Assembly: GCA_013368325.1 (NCBI GenBank)
Contig: JAACJK010000166.1
Coordinates: forward strand, 434,001 to 498,000
Length of the DNA: 64,000 nucleotides
Direction: 5' to 3'
DNA from: Ephemerocybe angulata
Taxonomy: Eukaryota; Basidiomycota; Agaricomycetes; Agaricales; Psathyrellaceae
This document shows positions 1 through 10,487 of this stretch, piece after piece. Under the pieces are notes generated by a model. It was not told the DNA's origin. It made no database searches and worked only from the letters and a program-made list of their open reading frames with translations. The position numbers and the translations under genes are program-made. Each line of letters begins with the position of its first letter. The first letter of the stretch is position 1.

Positions 1-1017
1 GTCGCTCAAGTGTCCTTTCCCTCTCTCCTTTGTCTTCGGTGGTTCTTCCAGAGAAGCAACGCTACATCTCCCGCATCAAGCAAGCCAAAGAACATTTATA
101 TTCCGGGGACTCGTACGAATTGTGCTTAACTGCTCAAACTCGTATATCGATACCTTATAACCAGTCCCGAGGAACACCCGGAACGTCGACTTCCTGGGAG
201 CGCTACCAGCAACTACGCAAGTCCAATCCTGCTCCCTATTCCGCCTATATCCGCCTTCATCCCTCCACTCTGATGTCGTCCTCCCCCGAGCGTTTCCTAT
301 CGTTCTCGCGGCCTCCTAACCCAATGTGTCAATTGCGCCCAATCAAGGGCACAGTTCGAAAAGGTCCTGGCATCACTAGGGCTGTTGCAGAGCAACTGTT
401 AGCGGGAAGCCCGAAGGAAGTGGCAGAAAACTTGATGATCGTTGACCTTATCCGCCACGATCTTCACGGCGTTCTGGGCGAGAATGTCAAGACGGCCAAG
501 TTCTGTGGAGTAGAGGAGTATGAGACGGTTTGGCAACTCGTCAGTGTTATTGAAGGGAGACAGGAGAAAGGTACCTCAAAGCATGACGATTTTGACTTGG
601 GGTGGAATGTGTTGAAGTCTAGCTTGCCGCCAGGTATGTACCCTCACACTCTTTGTATCATTACACAATTGCCGACAATATCCAGGCAGCATGACTGGCG
701 CACCGAAGAAGAGAAGTGTAGAAATTCTACAGAACTTGGAAGATGGTGAGAGGGGCGTGTATTCCGGTGTGTTCGGCTATTGGTGTGTCAGTGGAGGCGG
801 AGACTGGTCGGTCACGATTCGCAGCTGCTTCAAGCTCGACCAGCAAAATTCACAGAAAGCTTCTGGGGTTTCCCGTCCAGAGCACGAAGAATGGGTGATC
901 GGTGCCGGGGGTGCAATAACTGCGCTTTCTGACCCCGAGGCGGAGTGGGACGAGATGATTCTCAAGTTGCAGAGTGTCTTGAAATCTTTTGGGATCACTC
1001 CTCCAATGTCCGCATAA
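1..1017 (+). CDS. PAB1: Aminodeoxychorismate synthase (PABA synthase), C-terminal part
   Basis: This is the chorismate-binding half of p-aminobenzoate synthase, which converts chorismate and ammonia to 4-amino-4-deoxychorismate on the way to folate. The frame is open to base 1, so the start and any N-terminal glutamine amidotransferase domain lie outside the window. Exons are 1-633 and 686-1017; the intron at 634-685 restores the family motif PGSMTGAPK across the junction. Other visible marks are PIKGTVRKG, IVDLIRHDL and, near the end, WVIGAGGAI, the usual active-site blocks of the anthranilate/PABA synthase component I family. The gene ends at TAA 1015-1017. PAB1 is a classical marker linked to the A mating-type locus in agarics, which fits the rest of the window. 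Anthranilate synthase is the alternative, but the motif set and context favour PABA synthase. Confidence 0.9.
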
Positions 1018-1236
1018 ATAGAGGGTATCGCTGGTATTGTTCATTCAACATGGACTTGTACTATATAGATCGTGATTTTTATTCGTATTTAGGGATGGTT
1101 TATTGCATGGGGCCGGGGATGCATGTACAAATTTACCCTTACTTAACAGCTTTAGGCCATTAGGGCAATGTGCTTCAACTCACTAATATATAATGGCATG
1201 GTTAACGACTATAATACGCTTAGAGCATAAGATCAC

Positions 1237-2510
1237 CTACTTTTGAACGTGGTGCCCAACTTTCATGGGCTCGTAGATAGTCTCCTTATCATCGTCCATA
1301 CCCGCCTTGAGGTACTCCTCCCTCAACGAACGGGCGCGCGCCAACAGGTCAGGAATCGGCGTGAGCAGTAAGTCAGAAGAAAGATGCCAGAAGAAGGTCG
1401 ACGAGATACGAATGAGAGGACGGTCGGGGAACTCCTGCTTGCGCCTTTCGATCGTCGCGATTGTCTGCTCGTTGACGACGACCTCGTGGAAACCCGCGCG
1501 GATGAGGCCGCCGGTATAGTGCTCGAGCTGCTTGCCAGCCTGAACAAGGAGGTTGTTGCCAGGAGGTATCTTCACAGCAATCCTGTTTCCGGTATTACGG
1601 GCCCAGACATGAAGTCCTGGGTAGCGCGAGCGACCGTGGATGGTCAGGAAGTTGAGATCACTGTGAAACCCAGCGAGGATGGTGTCCTTCTTTCCGTACT
1701 TCACCAAGTCGGACGCGGTGGGGGCGAGAAGGTGGGGTCTAGATCAAAGCTATCAGGGCCTGCGAGAACAACAGGTAGATAGGAGACACTCACCCATATT
1801 GACCAGCCTTGCGGAAGGTATCAGCGGGGAGACCTAGACCAATGGCCACCATCTCAGTGAAGTCGGCAACACTGGACCCGCACGGTGAGTCAGATGCTCG
1901 CGAAGACGATTGGAGCGAGTCGACTTACGAGCCCTTCATGGCACTGCCCCACTTCTCCATGGTTGGAGTCCATCGCTCTTTCAGCGTCGGAGCCTCGGGG
2001 ACTACATTGGGCGCATTCAGGCCGGGGAACTCTGTCTCGTAAGGGGGTTTCTCGGTCATCTTCCAGAAGAACCTGCATTTGGGGTCCGGCTGATGCCCAT
2101 TGATATCGAGAGGTCGCTCGGAGGGGGCAAGCCTCTCAATAACCCGAAGGCAGGGCTCGTCTACCGCGCATTTAGGTTTCTCGGTGTTTTCGAGGGTCAC
2201 TCCAACTTGATAGCTGAGTTCGGGACGCTCATCCTTCTTCAGTTCGGCCTCCGGCTGAGCGAAGTAGTCCTCGATAAGGTCGAGGAAAGACGAGTTGGCG
2301 TCCTCGGACACACGAGAATCGTGGAGGACGAGAGCACCGTAGACAATCAGAGCATCAGCTGCCTGGAATCAAGATTAGAACCTGCGTGTTGTCCAAAAGG
2401 TGATTCATAACCTTCTTACACTCGGTTGCGACCGCAGGAGAGTCGCGAGGCTGTGTGAGGTAGACATCGAGGTCAATGACTGGCAGTTCCTTGGCGATAT
2501 CGTGAACCAT
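1237..2510 (-). CDS. 2-oxoglutarate/Fe(II)-dependent oxygenase (isopenicillin N synthase-like)
   Basis: A 370-residue protein of the non-haem iron 2OG dioxygenase superfamily, close in layout to the isopenicillin N synthase/clavaminate group. Exons on the minus strand are 2510-2412, 2362-1929, 1871-1794 and 1738-1237; their lengths sum to a whole number of codons. The start at 2510 gives MVHDIAKELPVIDLDVYL, the usual N-terminal strand of the fold. The iron triad is visible as HSD in GFHSDLN and the distal His in RAGFHEV; the 2OG-contacting Arg is in IRISSTFFWH. Substrate and pathway cannot be told from sequence. It has no secondary-metabolite neighbours, so a biosynthetic cluster role is not suggested. 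An in-frame GTG further upstream is less likely to be the start. Confidence 0.82.
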
Positions 2511-2786
2511 GGGGACTTGGACGTGGTGGTAAGGAGGATGGAATGGAATCCAGTGCTCTCGGGTGCTCACCTGGCTATATAGCGTATATCACACTGGATT
2601 GCTAGGAAGCGATTTTCCAAATCCATATGATGCATCTCGGGGTGGCATGTGCAGCAGGTTGTGGCTCCTTTAGACGCGGATGACACAGCCACGCGAATGA
2701 GTTGGCCTGACTGCCGTCTAAATTGGTCCTTATACCTGAACGACCACCACCGACACGTAACGACCCTTCCCATTGCTCTTTTCACG

Positions 2787-3600
2787 ATGATTAAGGTATG
2801 CTATCGGTATTTCTGGTTCGTACTTGTCACTGACGCTGCTGTCTTTTTGCAGATATGGAGTATGAAGAAGAACGAGGACGCGGCTGCCAAGAAGAAGCCA
2901 AAGACCAGCGCGGCTCAGATTCGAGTGCAGAAAGGTATACGTGTATTGTCTGACTCGTAACGAGTGCTGCGCTGACCCCTATGGCGTTGCTCAGACCTGA
3001 CCGAACTCGATCTCCCTTCGACGATGAAGACACACTTCCCCGATCCTGCTGATCTCCTCAACTTCACCCTCACGATTACTCCTGATGAAGGTTTGTGTGG
3101 CGACATGAACAGCATTGTATATGCCACTTATTCCCGCACACAGGCATGTACAAGGGTGGCGCTTTCCTCTTCTCCTTCGCAATCAACACCAATTACCCCC
3201 ACGACCCACCCAAGGTCAAGTGCACACAGACGGTACGCAGTCACCTCGTGGTATACACACCTTTACAGAGCTTAATTGATATCTTTGTAGATTTATCATC
3301 CCAACGTAGACCTAGAGGGAAACGTCTGCCTTAACATTCTGCGAGAAGACTGGAAACCGGTACTCAACCTCAACTCTGTAATGGTCGGCCTGCAATATCT
3401 CTTCCTCGAGCCAAACCCAGACGATCCATTGAACAAAGGTGCGTAACCCATTATATCTGTGCAATCCAACCTGACCACCTTTTGCAGAGGCTGCCCTTGA
3501 AATGACCAAGAACAGGGACCAATTCATCGCCAATGTCAAGCAAACTATGAAGGGAGGTTACCTTAAGGGTACCACCTACGATAATGTTATCTCCCGGTGA
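2787..3600 (+). CDS. UBC12: NEDD8-conjugating enzyme E2 (UBC12)
   Basis: The E2 that carries NEDD8/RUB1 from the Uba3 E1 to cullins, activating SCF ubiquitin ligases. Six exons (2787-2795, 2853-2934, 2995-3090, 3144-3232, 3291-3438, 3488-3600) give 178 residues. The first exon is only nine bases (M-I-K). The N-terminal tail MIKIWSMKK is the UBC12-specific extension that docks on the NEDD8 E1, and separates this protein from ordinary ubiquitin E2s. The UBC fold shows [10 protein letters not shown], the HPN motif in [15 protein letters not shown] with the catalytic Cys, and [11 protein letters not shown] followed by [12 protein letters not shown]. It converges with the hydroxyisourate hydrolase gene downstream. 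Confidence 0.95.
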
Positions 3601-3828
3601 CCACTCTAAACCGGGCCATCGCTTCTTTCTGGAATCTTTGCTTTCTTTATCATTGCATGTACATTTCTTCTACCTTTGCTACTGCTGTCCCCTCACTATC
3701 TTTGCCATCGCTTGTGGATAGACCCGATAGATTGTCTGGTCCTCTTGGTAGTACTCGAGCATGTTCGTACAGTCTAGACACACGCCGATCCCTGTATACA
3801 TACCATCCCCTAATTGCTAGGATCTCCC

Positions 3829-4359
3829 CTAGCTTCCGCGGTATGTTGTGAAAGAAAACGGGCTAATCAGTAAAGGGATGTGATAGTGTTCTCCAGGGTT
3901 TTGGATGGTGAACGGAATCTGTTGGGCGCTTGGTTCTAATAACTGACGGACGACGAAGTTGCATACCTCGACCCAGGGATAGAATGACTTGCGGTCGGTA
4001 CCTTCGAAGTATTGCTTGGTCTTGAAGATCACTTTATAGGTCTCCCCACCTTGAAGCGGGGTGCTCCCCTCGGAGCCTGCTGGGGGTAGGAGATCAAGGC
4101 ATCTGCCATCTGCGTTTGTGATGCTAGAAGAGGTGAGTCAATGGATGAGTAACATCTGCTAGGAAAGCAGCTGACCCAGTAGCGACAGCCCGGAATGGCG
4201 ATTCGCTCAGTGATTCCTCATATTTCTGCAACTCGACTTGCACCCCCTGAGCGGGTTTCCCGAGTGCTGCGTCTAGGACTGGTGAGCCATGAGTACGGCA
4301 TGACTGAGTGTGTGCATTATAGATGCATTACTATGGCAGGTTATGGGGGACTTCGCCAT
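3829..4359 (-). CDS. 5-hydroxyisourate hydrolase (transthyretin-like)
   Basis: HIU hydrolase opens 5-hydroxyisourate, the product of urate oxidase, in purine catabolism. Three exons on the minus strand (4359-4332, 4278-4176, 4123-3829) give 141 residues. The N-terminus MAKSPITCHILDAALGKPA matches the family SPITCHVLD start, the middle has ITNADGRCLD, and the C-terminus is YHIPLLISPFSFTTYRGS, ending in the YRGS tetrapeptide that marks HIU hydrolase against vertebrate transthyretin. An in-frame ATG at 4491 would add 44 residues without family resemblance, so 4359 is preferred. The gene shares a 169 bp divergent promoter with RRP1. No other uric-acid gene is nearby. Confidence 0.9.
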
Positions 4360-4528
4360 GTTAGATCGATGGTTTTGGGAGAACTTGGCGATAGCAGAGC
4401 TCTCGACGTGTGTCGCGATAGTCGCGTACATTAACCGGCGATCAAAGAGGAGGCCGTGATCCCACCCAAATCGGGATGTACATGCCATCAAAAAGTTTGC
4501 TCTCTACAACCTTCCAACCATCGTTAAA
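4360..4528. promoter_or_regulatory. Divergent promoter, HIU hydrolase / RRP1
   Basis: The 169 bp between the two start codons must hold both promoters. I see no TATA box or known motif that can be assigned to either gene. Confidence 0.5.
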
Positions 4529-5696
4529 ATGGCTAGCGCTTCCTCCTCAAGCCTTCCCCTGGGCAAGGTCCTTGCTTCAACTGGTGTGTAAGCCAGGCCA
4601 ACTGAGATCTTCGACCCCGATTGGTTAACGAGGGCACAGAGAAAAAGGTCCGGGATAGAGCTATCAAGAGTCTCTCCGCTTTCCTCTCGGAGAACTCTGA
4701 CAATGAGATCCCCCCACAAGAGATGACCAAGCTGTGGAAGGGTATATTCTACTGTGCGTATAATAAAAATTGTATCGATGATGCGATTTGACTTGGGCAT
4801 TAGGTTTCTGGATGTCCGATAAGCCCCTTGTCCAGCAAGCACTCGCGAGTGAACTGGCGGAATTGGTCTTGACAATCACATCGAACACTGCTTCCATAGC
4901 CTTCCTCCGCGGGTTCTGGCAGACAATCGTTAGAGAGTGGAGTGGAATTGATCAGCTAAGGTATGTCCTAGATGGTTAGGTGACATCTTTCTAAACTAAT
5001 GCGGCAACAGACTCGACAAATACTACCTCCTTGTCCGCCGATTTGTCAATGCAGCTTTCCGACTTTTGGCCAGGGCGAAGTGGGACACAGGCCTCTGTAA
5101 ACAATACAATGAAGTGCTGACAGCTAAAGGAGGACCACTATGGTGCGTAGTTATCACTCGTCAATGTTTTTTTTCAGCTTCCCTAACTTGGAAGCAGCCC
5201 AGAAGACATCAAAGTACCCCTAGGGCTCGTATACCACTTCGCTGACGTTTACCTGGAAGAACTCAATAAAGTACAACTGTCCGCATCGCCAGATTCAACC
5301 CCGACACCTCTTCTTGTCCTCTTGGACCCTCTTTTCGCTTTCTCTACGCAGACAACCTCAAAGATCGCCTTCAAACGCTTGAAGACAGCGGTATTGGAAC
5401 CTCTTCTCGAATCCATTTCCACTGAAGGGAACTCCGACGAAGAAGAAGATGAGGATGAGGGAGAGAGACCGAGAAAGCGGACGCGACTCGACGAAGAAGG
5501 CACGTTGCCAGGCTTGCATCGTTCATCGTGCCTTGAAGACCCCAACCAAGGAAGTTTGGACAAGGCAACTTTGAGCAAAGGGGTTCGAAGGAAGATATTT
5601 GAAGTCGCAAGCGATCCCACCACGCGGGATTCAAACCGAAGACAACTTTACGCCCTATGGAAGGAGGAGGGGGGGAGCGACAGTGACGATGAGTGA
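4529..5696 (+). CDS. RRP1: Ribosomal RNA processing protein 1 (Nop52 family)
   Basis: A nucleolar protein of the RRP1/Nop52 family needed to mature the 27S pre-rRNA of the large ribosomal subunit. Five exons (4529-4583, 4640-4753, 4804-4960, 5011-5142, 5198-5696) give 318 residues, near the yeast RRP1 length. The N-terminal helical repeat region carries STEKKVRDRAIKSL, the family-typical MTKLWKGIFYCFWMSDKP and LDKYYLLVRRF. The tail has an acidic block (SDEEEDEDEGE) followed by basic PRKRTR, a plausible nuclear/nucleolar targeting region. It reads away from HIU hydrolase and lies 131 bp upstream of the F-box gene on the same strand. Confidence 0.9.
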
Positions 5697-5771
5697 ACTG
5701 GTGTTTTCAGAACACCTGGGCCCTGTAGTATGTACTCGACTGTTATTACCCCGTGTGGCATTTCTGTCAGA

Positions 5772-5779
5772 TTACGTCA
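5772..5779. promoter_or_regulatory. TTACGTCA, ATF/CREB-like half variant
   Basis: TTACGTCA lies about 49 bp upstream of the FBXO21-like start. It is one base from the TGACGTCA palindrome found in four other upstream gaps here. Assignment as a bZIP site is inference. Confidence 0.3.
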
Positions 5780-5827
5780 CGCAGAGACTATCCAAGTTAG
5801 AATCTGGTTTTGATTCGCACCTCCATA

Positions 5828-7910
5828 ATGGGACCCCTACCTCAACTTCCTTTGGACGTCCTCGTCTGTATCTTATCCCATCTTCCCTCTGACAGGACTC
5901 GCGGCGACCTATCAGCTCGGACCATTGCCCGTTTTTCCATCTGTTCTCGATTGTTCAATGAAGCTGCATCCGTGTCCAGCATCTGGGAGGCCCACTACGA
6001 GGAACGATTCACTGTCGTCGACGTGTCGAAGGAGGAAGAACGACGCGGCCGACTTGGCGATGATTGGGGGCTCCTTTATGCGGAGCGGAAACGACTCGAG
6101 AAGAAGGCCCTGGACGTCGTACTGCGTATGTCTACAGAGCGGAAAACACGCCGCCGCTCCGTCAAGGATCTCGCGGACTTGAGCTTGGATGTTTGGGATG
6201 TCCTTGATCTCGAACATCTGGCACCTTTCCCCCCTTCGTTTGGGACCGCATCAACATGGAATACCGACGACGGTAAAGTCCCAGATCGGCCCCTGAGTTG
6301 GAGATACTGGTCCGATCGGGCACTTCAGACGTGCACTCGAGCCCATGCAATTCGGGAGCTGCACGGGTTGAAAGAGGCAGAAGGAACACCAAATGAACTG
6401 CCTTTCTCTGACGCTATGAATCTTTTGTCGTGTTTCTATGCGGTAGCTCCAGTTTCTGTAAGTCCTCCTCTGTCCGCCTTCGCGTCTGAACTAAGCTTAC
6501 CCCCTCAAAGGTAGCCGAACATTTGGCTGAGCTTGAGGATTGTTGCGATGAATATATCGAAGAAATGGGGCATACAACCGACCCAAACTCGCCAGAATAT
6601 GATAAAGTGCAACTGGTGGAGGATATCGTCACATGCTTGTGGAATCAAGGCTATGGTTGTGCTGATAGTGAGTACTAATCATCCTCTCTGCAAGCCCCAG
6701 CATAAATCTATGTCATCCAGGCCAACGCTACCGTGATCTAATGAAGATATTTCCTCACGCTTACCTTTCGGGTGACCTTGAGTTGAGGCGGACGCTTCCT
6801 CTTTCTCTGGCCCATATCTTTGTCCACGTCGCTCGGCATTATGAGCTCGACGCCGCACCTACCAACACGCCTGATGTCGTTCTTGCTCGTGTCGAATCTG
6901 AAGAACACCCGACCCATAACTTCATTTTGGTCAACCCAGTCAGGTTTGGCACAGACGGTTGCGTGGTACCACCTCCGTATCCCGATCATATGCAGCGATA
7001 TTTGCAGCCGACTGGCGCCATCCCGATGCTTTTGAGGACTGCCAGAAACATAGTGGCATCCCTACAAGGAACACCTGCCAGCAATTCCGCGTCCCAATCA
7101 GCATTCATGTGCGCAACCGTCATCGAAATCTTCTTAGAAGATAGCGACGAAGACGCACTTCTACTTCTTGGAAATACCAACACACTCCCGGCTCTCGAGG
7201 TCTACACCTTCTCAGCAGTCGCTGCACCCCTATTGAATGAGAGGCGCCAGCACTTCCTCGGCAACTTCTGCCGAAAGGCTCTCGAGAAGGAGGAAAGGGA
7301 GGCCTTCACCATGTCCTCAAAAGCTCGCACAGACGAAAATGTGAAGTACTTCGTCGGAATGGTATTCCGGCATCGGCGAATGGAATACTACGCCTGCATT
7401 ATTGGCTGGGATGTGAGTGGCCATGTTTGCTGGATGTGGTGACACGCTAAAGTTACCGCAGGAAAACTATCGCGGGATCAGCGAGGACTCCGACGTAATG
7501 TCCGACATCTGCTTTCCGCGTTCAAGGCAGAATCAGCCTCATTACTATGCGTTTACTTGTGATGAAGGGTACACTCGCTGTGAGCTTAGCCGCCTTTTCT
7601 CTGTATACACCTACTGAGGTTTCTGCTAGACGTGGCACAGGATGACATTCAAATTATTCCCCTCACGGCCGAACTTGCCTCCTCGTTCGTTCGGAACACG
7701 TTTCCACAAATTTGCAGGTTTGTCTGCGATGTTCAGCTCAGCACAGAGAGCAACGAACGAGGACTATTCAGACCAAGCATAGAAATGAAGCAGGAGTATC
7801 CGGAAGACGAGTGGTACGGATCTCGATGGATTAAAGAGGGAAGGGAAGCCGTGTCCGAACAGATTGCAGCTGTAGAGGCATTCACGCAACAGTTCAAGGA
7901 CTTGTTGTGA
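5828..7910 (+). CDS. FBXO21-like F-box protein with SirB1 and YccV-like domains
   Basis: Five exons (5828-6457, 6511-6667, 6721-7412, 7462-7579, 7630-7910) give 625 residues with the architecture of human FBXO21. An F-box covers about residues 1-50 (LPQLPLDVLVCILSHLPSD). A SirB1/transglutaminase-like core follows, including VQLVEDIVTCLWNQGYGC and HNFILVNPVRFG. A YccV (hemimethylated-DNA-binding-like) domain sits near the C-terminus, with VKYFVGMVFRHRRMEYYACI and later PHYYAFTCDEG. FBXO21-type proteins are substrate receptors of SCF ubiquitin ligases; the target here is unknown. The first ATG in frame is 5828. UBC12, which activates such ligases, is nearby, but this is probably chance. Confidence 0.88.
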
Positions 7911-8177
7911 TGAGGGGGGAACATAGACGGGGGCCGATTTATGTGAAACCTTAGCGCGATTTAAATTAGATTAGACTATAGATGCGAACTCTGACTTCTG
8001 TAAAGCAACTTTCAATTTCTCAATACCCGGCTTTCCTGAGCACCTGAAGCCATGCACCCGTAGGGGCTTTCCTCCCACGTGATACGCGCCGAACGCGTCG
8101 CCATGATTTTTGGCTTTGACTCGGACCCTGTTTAACTTGAACCTCGACGCGCAGAACCACAGAACCAGGCGAGAAGG

Positions 8178-10215
8178 ATGTCGGCCTATGTTAACCGCGG
8201 GACTCCCCAACAAGCATACTATCATCGTCCTGGACAGTATACAGCGCCAGCACCACAGCGGCCAGTAGCCAACGTGAAGGACGACTATGAACGTGAGTAC
8301 CTTTGAAAAGTCACCATCCAACGCGCCTCACCAATAAAACTCAGGATGGTACACTGAAATCCTACCAAACAACAGGATGGCGCTTTCCGTTCGGTCTGGT
8401 ATCCACTCCGAGGTTGCATGGGCTTTGGATCGGTTATGCCGCCTCGGGGGAAACGAGCAGTTCTCTTATAGGTCATACCCTGGGCTTATTGATGGCCTTT
8501 TCGATTGGCCTGAATGGTATGTCAACGAGGGATATAAGGAGGTCAACGAGAGTCAAGAGTTATTCGGTCCCTCGAAAGACTTCGACGCACAACACCGTTT
8601 TGCCCTCGAATCGCTGCTCATCCTCCGAAATATCGCTTTACAAGATTCAACAGAACTACAGAATCACTCGCATACCATCTCTCTCATTCTCAACGGCCTT
8701 CACAATCTAGACTTTACCAAGGACAAGAACCAAGAAGCATTGCTGCACATCATCGACATATTCCAAGGGCTTGCGGGGAACCTCCTCATCAACGCGTCCG
8801 TGCCAGACTACTCGAATCCCATCATCCCTCTCACAAAGATCATTGCTCACTCGAAAAACCGAAGCTTGATTATCGCGGCTTTCAACGCACTCACTGGTGT
8901 ACTGTCCCATCCTGGAAACGCCTTGCATTTCTCAAGGACGAAAGAGTCACTGGGCGCCGCCATTCGATACCTCCCTCTGTTCGTCGACAAAGCCCTTCTC
9001 GAGCCATGCCTGGAGCACATATACATCCACGTCGCGCATCCATCTTCCGCCCGGGTATTCCTTTTGAACCCAGAGCTCTCGAGTGTCCTCAAAGTCTTGT
9101 GTAGCTTGGTTCTGTCGGAGCAGCAGGCCACCCAGGAGAGAGTGACGCTCGACATCACGCCGCAATACCGCACAGTGAACTTGAACTCAGGGACCACCGC
9201 GCGCAACTACGAATTGACTGCCGAAGACCTCGAAAACCTCTCCAAGTCGAGTGAACCCCACCGCTGCTATGAATGGTACGTTTGACTCCCCGTCTATCAC
9301 CAATCTTTCCGACATAAATGCCCTTCTAGGATGCGGCTGGTCCTCGCGGCGAGGCAGGATGCCGAAATGACGCAAGTCGATATCTGGACACTTTACAAAG
9401 AGACCTTTACGCCCTACCAAGAAGCGATCCCCTTACTTGGAGCATCCGACGTGATTAAATATGTCACCCACGTATACCCATCTGCTCAAGCCATGGTTCT
9501 CCAAGGTCCAACACAGCGCTTCATCGTCCGCGGAATAGAGAGGCGCCAACAAGTTACTGCGAGCGAACGTTTCAAATGTCTGTGGGACCGTTCCGCTTGT
9601 TCTGAAGCTGCGTTTTCATCCCCCGCCGACCTCTTCGACCATCTTTTGGAACACCTTGGAAGCCTTCAACCACCCGCCCTCCCTTGTTTGTGGTCAACCT
9701 GCCAACACACATGCAGCGAATTGCAGCACCTCCGAGCACATCTTCTTACTCACTTGCCGAGCTCGCAACCACAAGCAAGGCACCCGTCGCAGAGCGAGAC
9801 TGTGACTGTCGCCCCTGGCACTTACGACATCAACACCATCCCACCTACAAACCGCCCTGTCCCACCAATTCGGAATGCTACCATATCATACGAACGCCCT
9901 ATTGTTGACCCCTCTTCCGCTGCCCTCACGGCTTTGTTGATCATCCGTGTGCTGTTCAGAACTGCATTCGCCTCGTCTGAAGTCGCGCCCAAAGCAGATG
10001 CAGATCATTTTGGTTTCCCCGGAGTGGTCGAGGATACCAGCGACCCGAATGAAGCCGCTGGGACAGACCCCGAAAGTGACAAGGAAGGGGAGAGGAGAGG
10101 GAGGAAGGCATTCCTTGGTGTGCGGCACATGCTGCAGAATGTTCGGTTACGCGACGAAGCGCTGATGTCGTGGGTAGAGGAGATGGTGGATGCCACTATG
10201 CCTGAGCTCAATTGA
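8178..10215 (+). CDS. RSC9/ARID2-like chromatin-remodelling subunit
   Basis: Three exons (8178-8292, 8345-9275, 9330-10215) give 643 residues. The N-terminal two thirds are armadillo-like helices (for example LESLLILRNIALQD, IIAAFNALTGVLSHPGNA, RFALESL), as in the C-terminal half of RSC9 and ARID2. An RFX-like winged-helix stretch follows, then a zinc-finger-like CLWDRSACSEAAFSSPADLF with two downstream His and a second CLWSTCQHTC...H...H set. The likely role is DNA or nucleosome engagement in a SWI/SNF-family (RSC/PBAF) complex. No ARID domain is seen. The call rests on architecture and helical-repeat resemblance rather than on a signature motif, so a related armadillo protein remains possible. 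Confidence 0.65.
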
Positions 10216-10487
10216 TGAAGGCTCAGTAGGACGTATGACTTCTGCACTTTGTTCTTATTTCTTGTACGATACGATTAATGGCCCTGTACACTAGTTTCTT
10301 TGGCGCTCATCTTTGGGGGCAACGCCTGGCAACCTGGCAACGCGCGCTTATCGGACCCGGAATGTATTCTCGGCATTTGCCTACGTGTCATCAATATCTT
10401 GCGGACCAATCGCTGAACAGCATTTCGCCCCTATCTCCTTAAGCACCGAAGACCGGTCTCCTTGTCCCTCGTCGAGTCGTCGTCGAC